Below, one piece after another: positions 34,436-45,703 of a stretch of 64,000 nt of DNA. The notes under the pieces were generated by a model that saw nothing but the letters and a program-made list of their open reading frames with translations, searched no databases and was not told the DNA's origin. This stretch comes from Cylindrobasidium torrendii FP15055 ss-10 (taxonomy: Eukaryota; Basidiomycota; Agaricomycetes; Agaricales; Physalacriaceae). Location: NCBI GenBank assembly GCA_000934385.1, contig KN880478.1, forward strand, positions 62,001 to 126,000. The letters are read 5' to 3'. Every line of letters begins with the position of its first letter. Positions within the stretch are counted from its first letter, which is position 1. The position numbers and the translations under genes are program-made.

Positions 34436-37400
34436 ATGCGTCCACCAACGACAGCCAGTCGCCCGACGACCTCTCGTCCGGCAACATCGGCAGGTGCTGG
34501 TCCCCCCATCTACAACGACTACTACAACGACGTCGACGAGGAGGAGGAGGACGAGAGCGACGACGAGGACGTGTTTGCGTTCCTTCCACCACCGACTCCT
34601 GACCCACACTCGCAACAAAATGTAGCCCCCGAGTTCCCGCAGAGCGTCCCAATCCCCCCAGCGCCAACCTATCCGTTCGATCCGTATGCTGGCCAACCGG
34701 GCGCTGGCCAATTTGCTTTTCATCAACCGGTATCCCAAGCGCTGACACCGCCGTCGACCGGCTCTCAGTCTTTGGACCACAATGGCATCGTGATGCACAG
34801 GATAACACCAGCGTCGTCTATGGAGGTTCGGGTAGCGTTGCCAAGCGAGAGGGCTAGCGAGAAGGAGACCGGTGTCGATCCGGCGATGCGGCTGACGACC
34901 AAATCCACTGCTCCCAAGTCAATTAGGACAGACAGCAGGGCGAGCAGTAGCCTCGCGGGGAGTAGTTTCGCGGATATGGACGACGACGGGCGGGAGGCAA
35001 GCATAAAGTGCGTATGTTCTACCAAGCCCCAGTGCTCCCTCTGACGGCACACAGGATGGATTTTGATTTTGATGCCATCGAGGATGAGGATTCGCCATAC
35101 CCAGAAGTCCGCGCCTCGGTGTCCAACATCGACGACCCCGCAATGCCGGCCATGACGTTCCGAATGTGGTTCGTCGGCCTACTCCTCTGTCTAGCAAGTG
35201 GCGCAGCAAATGTGTTCTTCAATCTGCGCTCCCCTGCACCGTCGGTTGTGCCGCTTGCTCTACTTCTCCTGGCCTATCCCTGCGGGAAACTACTCGCCTA
35301 CACACTCCCTATCACCGTATACCGCCTCCCTTTGCCCCGGATACCGGCCCGCATGGTACCCAAGCCCGCCCCCATTCCCGCCCCAGGCGCGTCGCTCACA
35401 ACACGGATTTACCATATCCTATCACCTCGGCGGATATGCCATTCGATACTGGCGCCACTATCGCCTCCCGGGCCAATATCGTTCGAGTTTTCCCTCAATC
35501 CCGGCCCGTGGAATATCAAGGAACATGTCCTGGTGTATATCATGGCAAATGTCACCGTCACTGCGCCGTATGCGCTCTACGCCGTCATCGTCGCCGAGAT
35601 ATACTACGATCTCACTCTGGGATACTGGTTCAGCCTGGTTCTCGTCCTCGCAACCCAACTAACAGGCTTTGGTCTGGCGGGGATGTGCAGACGGTTCCTG
35701 GTATGGCCAGCGTCCATGGTTTGGCCCCAGAATCTTGTCGTCTGTACACTCCTTAACACGCTGCACGCCGAAGAGGATGGCGAAGATGTCGTGCCGGACA
35801 ACGAAGGTATGCCCATACGCAAGGGCATCTCTCGCTTCAGGTTTTTCATGTGGGTCGGTGCATTTGGGTTCTTCTGGGCATTCCTGCCAGGTTGGTTGTT
35901 TCTCATCGGGCCAGGCTGTCGAACTTACTCTTCGCCATAGGCTTCCTGTTTAGTGCACTATCAGTGTTCTCCTTCATCTGTTGGGCTGCACCGAACAACG
36001 TCCCCATTAATCAGTTGTTCGGCGTATCCAGTGGCCTTGGGATGGGTATTCTCACATTTGACTGGACTCAAATTACGTGGGTTGGTAGTCCTCTAATGGG
36101 TAAGTCACTCCAAATCTTCGACTGTATCTTTCGCTAAACAGTTCTCTAGTTCCCTGGTGGGCCCAGGTCCATGTAATGGTTGGCTTCGTGGCCTTCTTCT
36201 GGATATTGACCCCCATCCTGTATTACACCAATGTGCGTCCTCATTTTCTTCTTTGAGCTTCTCCTCATCCGAGCACTGCAGTGCTGGGACTTGGCGTATT
36301 TCCCAATATCCGACAACCAGCCCTACGATCGATTCGGAAATGTCTACAATATTTCTCGCGTGCTCAACAAGGACGACACCTTCGACCTCGATGCATACTT
36401 CGAGTACTCCTCCCTATACCTCCCCGCAACATATGCCGTCTGCTACCTGATCGCGTTTGCCCTCGCTACCTGTGTCCTCACCCATACTATTCTCTACCAC
36501 GGCAAGAGCCTCATCAACGGTATCAAGAAAATGCGTGTGGAACAGGACGACATCCATGCTAAACTTATGCGCAATTATCCCGAAGTGCCCGACTGGTGGT
36601 ACCTTCTCGCCTTCGTTACTTTCTTCAGCTTCTCCATCATTGCGGTGGAGGTCTGGAGCATTGGTGTACCCGTCTACGCGTTGCTACTCGCTGTGTTACT
36701 CCCCATCATCTACGTCCTTCCCAGTGGCTTCATCTACGCCATGACTGGCCAAGGAGTGAGTACTTCCGCCGTTGTCCTATTGGTCGCCCTAATAAAGGCA
36801 ATTAGATTTCGCTCAATATCCTCGCCCAAATCATCCCAGGAACCCTCATCCCAGGAAACCCAATGGCGAACATGGTCTTCAAGGCGTACTCCATCCAGAC
36901 GTTATCGGAAGCAACGAATTTCGTGCAGGATCTGAAGCTCGGCCATTACGTCAAAATTCCGCCTCGAGCGACTTTCATCGTTCAGCTTGTCGCTACTGTC
37001 ATGGCGGCTTTCGTCCAAGTCGGTATCAAGACGTGGATGTTCGCAAATGTACCGGATATCTGCTCCGAGCACCAGAAGAGTAACCTTACCTGCCCGCACA
37101 ATCAAGTGTTCTACACTGCCTCGGCCATTTGGGGTCTCATTGGCCCAGCACGACAATTTGGCGTGGGCTCTGTATACCATCCACACGTGTACGCGTCTAT
37201 CGTTGGCGTCTTCCTTCCGCTACCCTTTTGGCTTTGGCAACGCTGGCGGCCGAACTCGTGGGTCAAGTATGTGTCGACACCCATCGTCCTCAACGGCATC
37301 ATGTTCATACCTCCTGCGACGGGCATCAACTACTCGTCGTGGTTTGCTGTGGGTGTGCTGTTCCAGTACTTCCTGCGCAAGAAAAACTTTGCGTGGTGGA

Positions 37401-37701
37401 GTCGGTTCAATTATATCACGAGTGCTGCCATGGATTGTGGGACAGTGTTGGGCTTGTTGTTCATTTTTTTCGCGCTACAGGTACGTTTTCCCAGCTTAGT
37501 GATGACCAGACTTGCTGATGGTCAATAGTTCCCTAATGGTGGTGTGAATCTCAACTGGTGGGGCAACAACGTCTACATGGCCAGTGCGTACATCCTCCAT
37601 GTACCCTTTTTCATTCTAACATTTTGTGCCCAGCCGCTGACTATAATCGGACACCGTTAAAGTCAATACCTGAAGGAGGGCTACCTTGGAATTCGTCATA
37701 G
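34436..37701 (+). CDS. oligopeptide transporter, OPT family (973 aa, 8 exons)
   Basis: A plasma-membrane or endomembrane OPT carrier for small peptides or glutathione-like substrates. The first roughly 190 residues are disordered, Pro/Ser/acidic-rich. Then come FRMWFVGLLLCLASGAANVF and the OPT hallmark NPGPWNIKEHVLVYIMANV (Trp where Phe is usual). Further segments are YWFSLVLVLATQLTGFGLAG, MWVGAFGFFWAFLPGFLFSA, NVPINQLFGVSSGLGMGILT, YFPISDNQPYDRFGNVYNIS, the KIPPRATFIVQLVATVMAAF segment and WGNNVYMATADYNRTPLKSI at the end. Exons 34436-35007, 35055-35890, 35941-36099, 36150-36232, 36282-36755, 36806-37480, 37529-37583 and 37634-37701 total 2922 nt. The gene is intact. Confidence 0.92.
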
Positions 37702-38703
37702 CGTTGGCGTTCGCATCCAGCATCTGTTACGTTCATTTATTATTCGCATATTTTTCCCTATTATTCTCGTTTACTGTCTGTCTCTACTACCCCCTCGCCA
37801 TGTGTTTGTATGATGTCCGAAGTACTAGAATCTCCCTGGGCTTGGAATCCCTCTCGTCCCCGTGCCGCCAACAGTGTGGGTGTCACCTTGCGGTGTCGAA
37901 TGGACGATTACTTAGCAGTCCAAGAACTCAGATGTGATTTGTCTTTCTCGAGTTTGAAGTACGGATTTGTGGGGGTGTCTAGCTATGCGTATTTCAGTTA
38001 CCTATTTACCACAGAATAAGCCACAATGTAGGATAGGGATTCCACAGATATCGGTGTGGCCGCGAATACAAGTGCTCTTGATTAGGCTAAGTCTAAATTG
38101 GGGGTGACTCTGATTTGCACACGCCAGTATTTCTGTCGGGAACAAGCTGTTTTTTGCATTGCTTGTCCCATAGGTAGAACAAAGGGATGAATGCATAACT
38201 TCGATGTACCCCATGCATTGCAACTCACAAATTGCAACACGTGCGTTCACTTCTTTGCCTCCTGCCATCATCCCACAATTTGACCAAAGCTCAAACTACT
38301 CTTGATTCGGTCATTGCCTACGTCTGCTCAAGATTTCTCCTGGAACTTACATCCGAGGTCATCACCTGCAGCGACATCTTTGAGCTGTGCATTCGAGCCG
38401 ACCAACAATGCGATCTCTTTCCATTTGGCGCGCAGGCATTTGCATAGAGGTGGCGTCAAGACTTGGGTAGATATCCCATTGATATCGAAGTGCCCGTCGA
38501 AAGCTTCAAATCGGCTGGGGTTGTACGCGCCAGATGGATTTCAACAAAATCCTGTGAAACAAAGACCGTCGGAAAACCCAAGCTGACATGAACTTTGTCT
38601 TGTGCTGGTCATGACACTGTCAGTGGACATCGGCTCACAAACAATGACCCTTTTTGATGGCAATTGGTCTAGTGTCAACAAATGACCGTGTAACAAGGAC
38701 ATA
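37702..38703. other. intergenic stretch without a supported gene
   Basis: AT-rich 3' flank of the OPT gene followed by the promoter of the next gene. No ORF shows support. Confidence 0.5.
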
Positions 38704-38712
38704 TATATAAAA
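38704..38712 (+). promoter_or_regulatory. TATA box of the acidic protein gene
   Basis: TATATAAAA lies 68 nt upstream of the ATG at 38780 and is well placed for a core promoter. Confidence 0.6.
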
Positions 38713-38779
38713 CACGACCCGCTCCTTGACTTTGTGTGCTCCCACTCTTCACCTCGATTACCACGACAGACTCAGTGCG

Positions 38780-39945
38780 ATGCCCCCTCGACGCAAAGCA
38801 CCGGCTCCCAAGACGCGAGGACAAGCGCCGTACGTCTTTCACTCACGAGAGCGCTTCTGAAAGGTATACTCATAACAAACGTTCTTTAGACTTAGGAGAA
38901 GTAGTCGAATCACCCCTGCGCCCGTGCCATTAGAAGATGTCGTAAACCTCGCCACTCCAAAGCCCGAGGTGAGCGAGGATGTCTTCGAGGACACGGCCAA
39001 GAGCATCAAGCGCCAGAAGAGGAGCAACGCGCCTAGTCTGGGAAGCGACACCGTTGACCACCTTTTCTTGGAGACCGTCGACGATGTGTTCCAGGATACG
39101 GTCCACGATGGTTTTGATGATATGGCCACCAGTATCGCGCGCCAGAAGTGGGCCACCAAGCGCCCTTTCGATTCTGTGGATTTCAGCGATGAGGATGATC
39201 CAGATGGTTCTGAATCAATAGCGACTCTGGACTCTCCGCCAGCGGAGTGGGCGGCTGAAGAGGATGAAGAGGAGGGGGAGGGGGAGGAGGAAGAGGAGGA
39301 GGTTGTGGGCGAATCGAACTCGGTGCTTGACTTGAACCAGGAATTCTTGAGCGCTTCATTGCGAAGTCTGATTCCACAGTGGTTGCGACTGACAAGCGAG
39401 TTCCTCGATGTGTACGATGCACATCAAGACGACGAAGAGTACATTGTCGCATGGTCTGTGCAAACACAATGGGTCCATTACCGCGTAAGTATTTTGACGT
39501 ACCTTCACCGCGAACGTACACCTGACGAACTTTTTAGCAAATGAACCGTGGCCGCAAAGGCGACGAGGAAGACACTTACAAGATTCTACCTTTCGCAGAT
39601 GGGAGCTGTCCAATGCACCATCAATTGCCAGCTCTGACCACGAACGAGAGTATATATGCTCTCACGGAGGAACAGGCAGCTGAATACATCGAAGGGTACT
39701 GCCTTGAGGCTGCCTTGTCAAAGCTATACGAGGACGATGCCGATTTAGAGGATATACAAATGATCATAGAGGCTTTTCTCAGTATGGATGAGGTCGTCCA
39801 TCCGACACAGGATGGAGAGGTGGTGTCTCTCTCTGGGATAGAACTATCGTCGTTTTACAACGCGAATCTGGAGATACCGATGGAGTTCACCCCGCCTGCT
39901 GAATGCGCGAACGAAGACTCGACGTCTGAGGTTAATGGGGAGTGA
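38780..39945 (+). CDS. hypothetical acidic, probably nuclear protein with internal repeat (350 aa)
   Basis: No family is recognised. It begins MPPRRKAPAPKTRGQAPLRRSS, a basic stretch that could be a nuclear localisation or chromatin-binding segment. An imperfect repeat follows (SEDVFEDTAKSIKRQKRS and GFDDMATSIARQKWATKR). Then comes an acidic block (EEDEEEGEGEEEEEEVVGES) and a C-terminal helical region (ALTEEQAAEYIEGYCLEAAL; DADLEDIQMIIEAFLSMDEV). Exons 38780-38829, 38890-39484 and 39538-39945 total 1053 nt. A strong TATA box supports it. It converges on the HAD gene at 40079. I infer a nuclear role only from composition. Confidence 0.65.
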
Positions 39946-40078
39946 ATAGCGCACCTTTTCTGGTCAGTAATTAGTGTAGTGTAGTACTAGTATTCTTTCG
40001 AATAATAACAGTGTATGATGAACGAACCGAAAGCTCGAAGTTTACATTCCTCTAGGGCTCAGTCTATGCTCTATATAT

Positions 40079-40870
40079 CTAGGCAGACTTGGCCTTCTCG
40101 ACCATCTCACGTACCACGGGAACAACGTCGCTGAAATCAGTGAACGTCCTGTGTGGGATGCCTTCCCTAGTGCAGTACGCCGCCAAGTCGTTCTCGCCAA
40201 AGCTTTTCAACTTGACGAAGAGGTGGTCCGCGTGTTTTGCCGCGCTCATGTCGCTGACACCGTCGCCGAAGAAGATGGTGACCGGGCGCTCGTCTGGCGG
40301 GAGAGACGTGTAGGGGATAATGGACTGCGACTTGTCGTGGCCGAAACCAGATGATGGATGACGGTACTTGATCGTCCATTTCTTGTGTTCCGGCGTGTCA
40401 TCGAGGTACTCGGCGTCGTTTGAGATGATGGGGATGGTCTCTGCTGCCTCTGCAGGCAGGAGGTTGGACAACACAGCACGGATCGTGGGCTCCATTCCGC
40501 TGGACACAATGATGATGGGGATATCGTTTGCCTTGCAGAAGTTGTAGAACTCGAGAAAGCCTGGGTCCAGCTGGATGTTGGCGCGTAGATGCTCCTTGCA
40601 CTCTTCGTAGCTGTGACCGTTGGCGACTACCGACTCCATCATCTTGCGGAAACCGTCGCGGAATGTGTCTTTCTCGGTGAGGATGTCATGGTTGAGCTGG
40701 CGCCGGCCCTCGACTCCCATCCCAAGGGTATCCGTCATAAAGTCATTGGAGTCTTTTGTGGTGATGGTGCCGTCCCAATCGCTGAGGACAACGAACTTCT
40801 TGCCTTTGAAGAGAGGCGGGTACGGCAGCGTACTTTCAGGCGCAACAGGGTTGATGGGGTCGGCAGACAT
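40079..40870 (-). CDS. HAD-superfamily phosphatase, MtnX/phosphoserine-phosphatase-like (263 aa)
   Basis: A single-exon HAD phosphatase. Motif I is SDWDGTITTKDSND (Asp nucleophile), motif II is IVSSGMEPTIRAV, the Lys region contains HKKWTIKYRH, and motif IV is FFGDGVSDMSAAKHADHLFV. This order and the DKDG-type loop fit the MtnX-like/PSPase-like subgroup (2-hydroxy-3-keto-5-methylthiopentenyl-1-phosphate phosphatase or related). It starts at 40870 (MSADPINPVAPEST), since the upstream frame lacks an ATG. It lies divergent from the P450 gene, with about 310 nt between starts. The exact substrate cannot be read from sequence. Confidence 0.85.
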   Translation of the reverse strand: MSADPINPVAPESTLPYPPLFKGKKFVVLSDWDGTITTKDSNDFMTDTLGMGVEGRRQLNHDILTEKDTFRDGFRKMMESVVANGHSYEECKEHLRANIQLDPGFLEFYNFCKANDIPIIIVSSGMEPTIRAVLSNLLPAEAAETIPIISNDAEYLDDTPEHKKWTIKYRHPSSGFGHDKSQSIIPYTSLPPDERPVTIFFGDGVSDMSAAKHADHLFVKLKSFGENDLAAYCTREGIPHRTFTDFSDVVPVVREMVEKAKSA

Positions 40871-41184
40871 GGCGGTTGTGTATGCAGAGGCCAAGCGAAT
40901 CGATCGATGGTGGAGATGGAGACCGCGCGTCCGGGGCGCACGGATCAATCGTCGGGGCTCGGTGGTAATAAACAATGATCCCGACCAAATAGACGCAAGG
41001 GACTTTCTTGTTGAGTGTTAATTGAAAGGCCATTGTGTTTGGCTGCTTGAAATTTGCTTAAAATCCATCCTTTGGATTTGGAATGACGTACAAAACGATT
41101 GGGCGGCCGCGGCGGCAATTGAAAACAGAGTTACGTATTACGTGATCAACAATAAGGGTGTAGATCTTTATTTATGCACCAACT

Positions 41185-42994
41185 ATGGCAGAAACCACCA
41201 TGTTCAACCTGGGGAACACGATAGTGTCGTCCGTTCTGGCTCTCGCACTCCTCATCTTCTTTCGATGGCAGCCTTGGCGCTCGTCTTCCATTCCATCCTA
41301 CGGTGCATGGTACCTTCCTCCCTTTGTGCGCGGCATCCAAGCTATCATAGCTCTTGGGTCAAATGAGGACGCATTTCTGCTCGCTCTCCGCCAAAAATAT
41401 GGCCCCATCGTATATGTAAGCACTGAAAAATGCTACGCACATCAACTTCTTAACTCCTTGTGAAGTTACCCTGGCCGTTGGGCATCATATTCCTTCTAAC
41501 TCCACGTGCAATTGCGAACTATTATCTCGTACCCAGCAAGCAGTTCAACTTCTCCCACTTCCGTCTGATGAGCACCCAACTCCTGTTTGGCTTGCCTCCC
41601 CAGCGCGACGCTAATATTTGGTTCGACCGTATCTTCCCCGTTCATGCGAGGGGAATGAAGAAGAATCGTCTCACTGAACCTATGCAACGCTTTCACGAGG
41701 TCTTTGCGCGCAAAGTCGCTATGCTCAAAGACCAGGTCGAGGAGTCCCCGAATGGGTTCGTGGATGTTTCCATTCAGGAGTGGCTGCTCGACGCGCTCTT
41801 CGATGCAGGCCTGGCAGCAATGTTCGGCCATGAATTCTTGCACCGTGTCACGGACTCGACTGGTACCACACAGCAGTTCTATCATCACTTCAAGACGGTA
41901 GACGACGCGTTCATGCTCAAGGCATCTGGCTTTGTGCCTTCGGTGCTGGAACCCATTGTTACACCGCTGCGAAATGCTCAAACGTCCAACACTGTTATAT
42001 TGGGCATCTTCAAACAGTTTGTCCTGGATGGAACACCAGGTTTGGACGAGGGCTTGATCAAGGAGGTTGCAGAGGCCATCATGAAGGAGGAAACGCTGAA
42101 CGCGGACGATGCTGCTGGATCTATCAATGGTACATTTTGGGCGCTGCAAGGTAGAGATACATCTTCAGAAGACGTATTGCTTCAACTAATGGATGCTAAG
42201 CCAACGCACCACTCAGCTGTGTTTCCTTGTTCTACCGAGCCCTCCAGTCACCCACACTCATCGATGAGCTTCGTGCCGAGGTCGAGGCTGGAGGAGTACT
42301 CCCAATCGGTGTCATGGGCGAAGTCAATCAGGCCGCGCTCAGCGACTCGACGCCGCTTATGACCAGCACGGTAAATGAGACACTACGTCTTGATACAACC
42401 AGCAGCAGTATCCGGGTGCGCCAGCGTTCCCCTCGCTTTCGCTCTTCCAATTTACTCATAGACGCCGTAGTTCATCCTAACAGACGTGCCCTTCGACGTA
42501 TCCGAAGACCCCTCCAAGCCGAATGTGGTGGTCGTACCCAAAGGTAGCCGAATGGTCGCGCCCATTCGTCAGATACACATCGATGACAAGGACACTTGGG
42601 GTGACGACGCCCTGATGTGGGACCCATACCGTTTCTTCCGGAAGACAGAGGACGGGAAGGACCGTGAACGGCTGCAGGCCATGCGAGCATTCGGCGGAGG
42701 CGTGTCTATTGTGCGTTTGTCCCTATGCTTTGGATGCGGTAATGCTTGCTGACCTTCGTTCAAATGTAGTGCGAAGGCAGACACCTTGCCATGGTCGAGC
42801 TCAAGACAGCGTTGGCATGTTTCCTGTCCGTTTTCGATGCAAAGGTACAAGTCGATGATGAAGGGACGTTGGAAAGAGTAAGGCTGGCGGGAGTTGAAGA
42901 AGCGTGGTCTCCTCCCAAGGATGGTACACGACAAGGGGCAGGCGCATACCATTACACCAGAGATATGACCTTCCGAGTGAGTCTTAGGACCTAG
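41185..42994 (+). CDS. cytochrome P450 monooxygenase (531 aa, 5 exons)
   Basis: A microsomal P450. The N-terminal anchor (TIVSSVLALALLIFFRW) is followed by a proline-rich hinge. Other segments are FNFSHFRLMSTQLLFGLP (helix B' region), the K-helix ExxR at Glu365-Arg368 (NETLR), a PYRFF motif and the heme loop FGGGVSICEGR at about 451-461, with Cys458 as heme ligand. Exons 41185-41415, 41466-42150, 42201-42415, 42471-42710 and 42770-42994 total 1596 nt, and the Cys codon starts the last exon. Length and loop type fit the CYP7/CYP8-like fungal P450s often found in Agaricomycetes. The substrate is unknown. It converges on the GNAT gene 41 nt away. Confidence 0.9.
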
Positions 42995-43035
42995 TCAATC
43001 AGCAAGAAATAGCATTGTAGATCCATTGTCTATGG

Positions 43036-43716
43036 CTATGGGAACGACTTGCACATCCTCACATACTCTATCCTCTCATCGCCGACGCTCTTGTAGAAAT
43101 CCTCTCCGAAGCGCTGCATACCGCGTTTCTCGTACCAGCTCGCTGTTTCCAGACGTGCGTCGCACCAAATGCCTTTGACAGACTACCCAAACGGACCTGT
43201 GAGGCAGCTCATACTAGTCGAATAGATATGTCCTTACCTCCCAGCCATCTATATCCAAAGACTTTGAGAAATCAATGGCATATTGCAGAAGGAGACTCCC
43301 AATGCCTTGCCCTTGCATGTTTGTCGCGCATGCGAATTTGCGAAACCGGGCGTAAGGGTGTCCATGGGTGTCCATTCCCAGAGGCGACGTATTTTCCAAG
43401 AAGAGGGAAATCACAGCTGCGGGGTCTGCGTCGGCATCGTTCACGAAAGCTCCAAAATGCCATGCCATTGGCGTGTCGTCCTCCGGGAGACGAACTTTCT
43501 CGATGGGCTGGTTAGGCCAGAGGACGGCATGCCGTAGAGCGAGAGTTTCTGCTGTGGTTATCTGCCGTATCGAGAGAGATGATAGTCGCCTTGGAAGTGA
43601 ATGCGTAAGGAGGTCGAAGGCTACGGGCGGTGGACGCACGAGCCTGATGACATGATGGGAAAGACGCAAGGTAGATTGAATCACGTGGGCGCATCAGGTT
43701 GTCTTCGCACTGTCAT
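43036..43716 (-). CDS. GNAT-family N-acetyltransferase (194 aa, 3 exons)
   Basis: A small GNAT acetyltransferase of the fungal type beginning with LSIRQITTAETLALRHAVLW, followed by LPEDDTPMAWHFGAFV and the acetyl-CoA loop RKFACATNMQGQGIGSLLLQ (QGxGxG/A). The end is VKGIWCDARLETASWYEKRG and an ERIEYVRMCKSFP tail. Exons 43716-43685, 43643-43238 and 43182-43036 sum to 585 nt. The first intron would be only 41 nt and is needed because no ATG lies in frame before the domain, so the N-terminal ten or so residues are uncertain. The substrate is unknown. Confidence 0.78.
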
Positions 43717-43954
43717 GTTCAAGCAGTTATCCCTCTGCGATTGCTCTATAATTCGTATATTCTTTGGACAGTGCAAAACCCTGCGTCTCTGAATTCCGCT
43801 GGCAAGGAGCCTTGTTACGCTGCATAGCTTTGGAGGCCCCTTCCGCACGCGACGAGAAACACATATACCCTATTTTGCACTAATAAATACCGCGCAAGGT
43901 AACGCTGTAACCCGCATAGACCTCTACCACCTACCACACCGCTCAAGCACAACC

Positions 43955-44251
43955 ATGCTCAGACTCATCCAGCAAACTCTCTCTCAGCCCCACACCAGGT
44001 CGCGCGCCTCAATAACATCCACGCAACTCATCTTCGCTTTCTTCAAGGGATTGGAAAGGTCATCAATACTACATAATCGCGAGCCCCACCTACCCCTACT
44101 AGGCGTCAGCACATCTCATGTAGAGGACAGCGTTCTGTGTGCGCAGGACGTCGAAGTCACCGAAATACCCGGTATCTTCAGCCCGACCGACTACGAAAGC
44201 GATGAACGCAAAGTTTCTTTTCCCAAGGGGACACCCTTGGTGCTCTTATAA
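43955..44251 (+). CDS. possible small protein (98 aa)
   Basis: A single open frame begins MLRLIQQTLSQPHTRSRASI. An AATAAATA element lies about 70 nt upstream and there is an A/C-rich leader. No domain, signal peptide or homologous copy is seen, so it may be a chance ORF. The rest of 43717-44758 holds nothing else I can support. Confidence 0.3.
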   Translation: MLRLIQQTLSQPHTRSRASITSTQLIFAFFKGLERSSILHNREPHLPLLGVSTSHVEDSVLCAQDVEVTEIPGIFSPTDYESDERKVSFPKGTPLVLL

Positions 44252-44758
44252 TCACTTCTGCACCCTGCACCCCCTTCTCCTTTTGCATAGCATCGGCCAA
44301 TCTATAGACATTAATTATATTTCACCATCTTTCGTCTTGGTATGCGTAGCATCACTGCTCTCGAGCATCTTTCAATGAAGCTGGCTTTTGACCCCACAGT
44401 CACATCTTTTTTTGCATGCTAATTCAACGCTTTCCTATGCTCATGGTATACCTCGGCGATGTCGTTGCTATCAACAAACGCTGCCTATTTCTCCGAAATC
44501 TTCTGCATGAGACAGCTTTATCAGTCGTAAAGAAGCTCTCCCCGCTCCACTACAGCGCACCTATCACAATTGTGGGATTCATAATCCTCCCACAGCTTGG
44601 CGCCATCTCAGCAACATCTTAACTTGTTTCTCCTTGTGTTTCCCCGCGCATGGGCCAGTTGTGGATACCGAGTGTATAAAAGCCTTTGAAAACATGACAG
44701 TAAGCCTCAGAACTGTATCCCTGCTCTCCCTCATAGTACAGTGCCATTCACTGCCAGA

Positions 44759-45526
44759 ATGATGTTAGCCACAGCCAAGTGGGTCGCCCTCGCCGCTGCT
44801 CTCCTCAATGGCGTCCGAGCCCAAGTCGCATCCGGATATACCGACCCCGCCTCAGGCATAACCTTCCAGGGGTTGACCGACTCCGACACTGGATTCACCA
44901 TCGGTATTGCGCTCCCCGAGACCATTGGCACAGACTTCATCGGCCAGGTGGTATTTATCATTCCCTTTGGCGCCCGTGTACAAGACGCATCAGATTGACA
45001 GGCCGTGACAGATCCTCCCGCTCAACAACAGCGCTGGATGGGCCGGGACAAGTCTCGGCGGTGGAATGACCAACTCTATCCTCCTCGTAGCCTGGCCTAA
45101 TGCAGGAGAAATCCTCACCTCTTTCCGCGAAGCCACGTATGTCCAAAATCCTCAGGCTGGGCCTGCTTACTGACAGTCGACATGGCAGCGCATACTCCCA
45201 GCCAGACATACGCAGGCGACGCCGCGCTCACGCTCAAGACTATCCCTGACGGCACATACGTTAATGACACACACATGTCCCTCACATACCTCTGCGCCGG
45301 CTGCATCACCGGCGACGCCTCATCCTTCTCCTCTACGGACGAAACAGCCGTCCTCGGATATGCGTTTGCATCGACGGGGCCCACAGGTGACTCAAGCGAC
45401 GCAGAGGCAGAGCTCCCCTTCCACGATGCGGGGTACTCCCAATTTGGTGTTACCCTTGCGGATGCACAGTCTCCAGACTATGATTCATGGGCCGGGAGTG
45501 CTGAGAGAAGCCACGAAGACGTTTGA
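44759..45526 (+). CDS. stand-alone AA8 cytochrome domain (CDH-cytochrome-like), secreted
   Basis: A b-type cytochrome domain like that of cellobiose dehydrogenase, an electron donor to LPMOs. The signal peptide MMLATAKWVALAAALLNGVRA is followed by SGITFQGLTDSDTGFTIGIA and GGGMTNSILLVAWPNAGE (the axial-Met position, about residue 82). DTHMSLTYLCAGC and the axial-His segment FHDAGYSQFGV (about His179) follow. No flavodehydrogenase, CBM or b561 domain follows. Exons are 44759-44947, 45012-45136 and, for frame, 45202-45526 (212 aa). The conserved AYSQP block just upstream (45189-45203) is out of frame with the rest, so the last acceptor may have moved or an indel occurred. Confidence 0.72.
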
Positions 45527-45703
45527 AGAGAATACTCAACTTACATGTTCCCATTCATATTCGTGCAGTTCGGCTTTAAACCCGCTCGAGGCGTACGTAA
45601 GCCGATCGCTGAAGACAATGGGAATGCGCGATCTCGCCTACTAGTTCACATACATACATGCCAGTATACCTTCCTAATTAAACGGAGAGAAATTTCCATG
45701 GTA

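Noticed and set aside
40079..43716. HAD phosphatase, P450 and GNAT as a secondary-metabolite cluster
   Set aside because: No backbone synthase (PKS, NRPS, terpene cyclase) is present nearby; these are common singletons.
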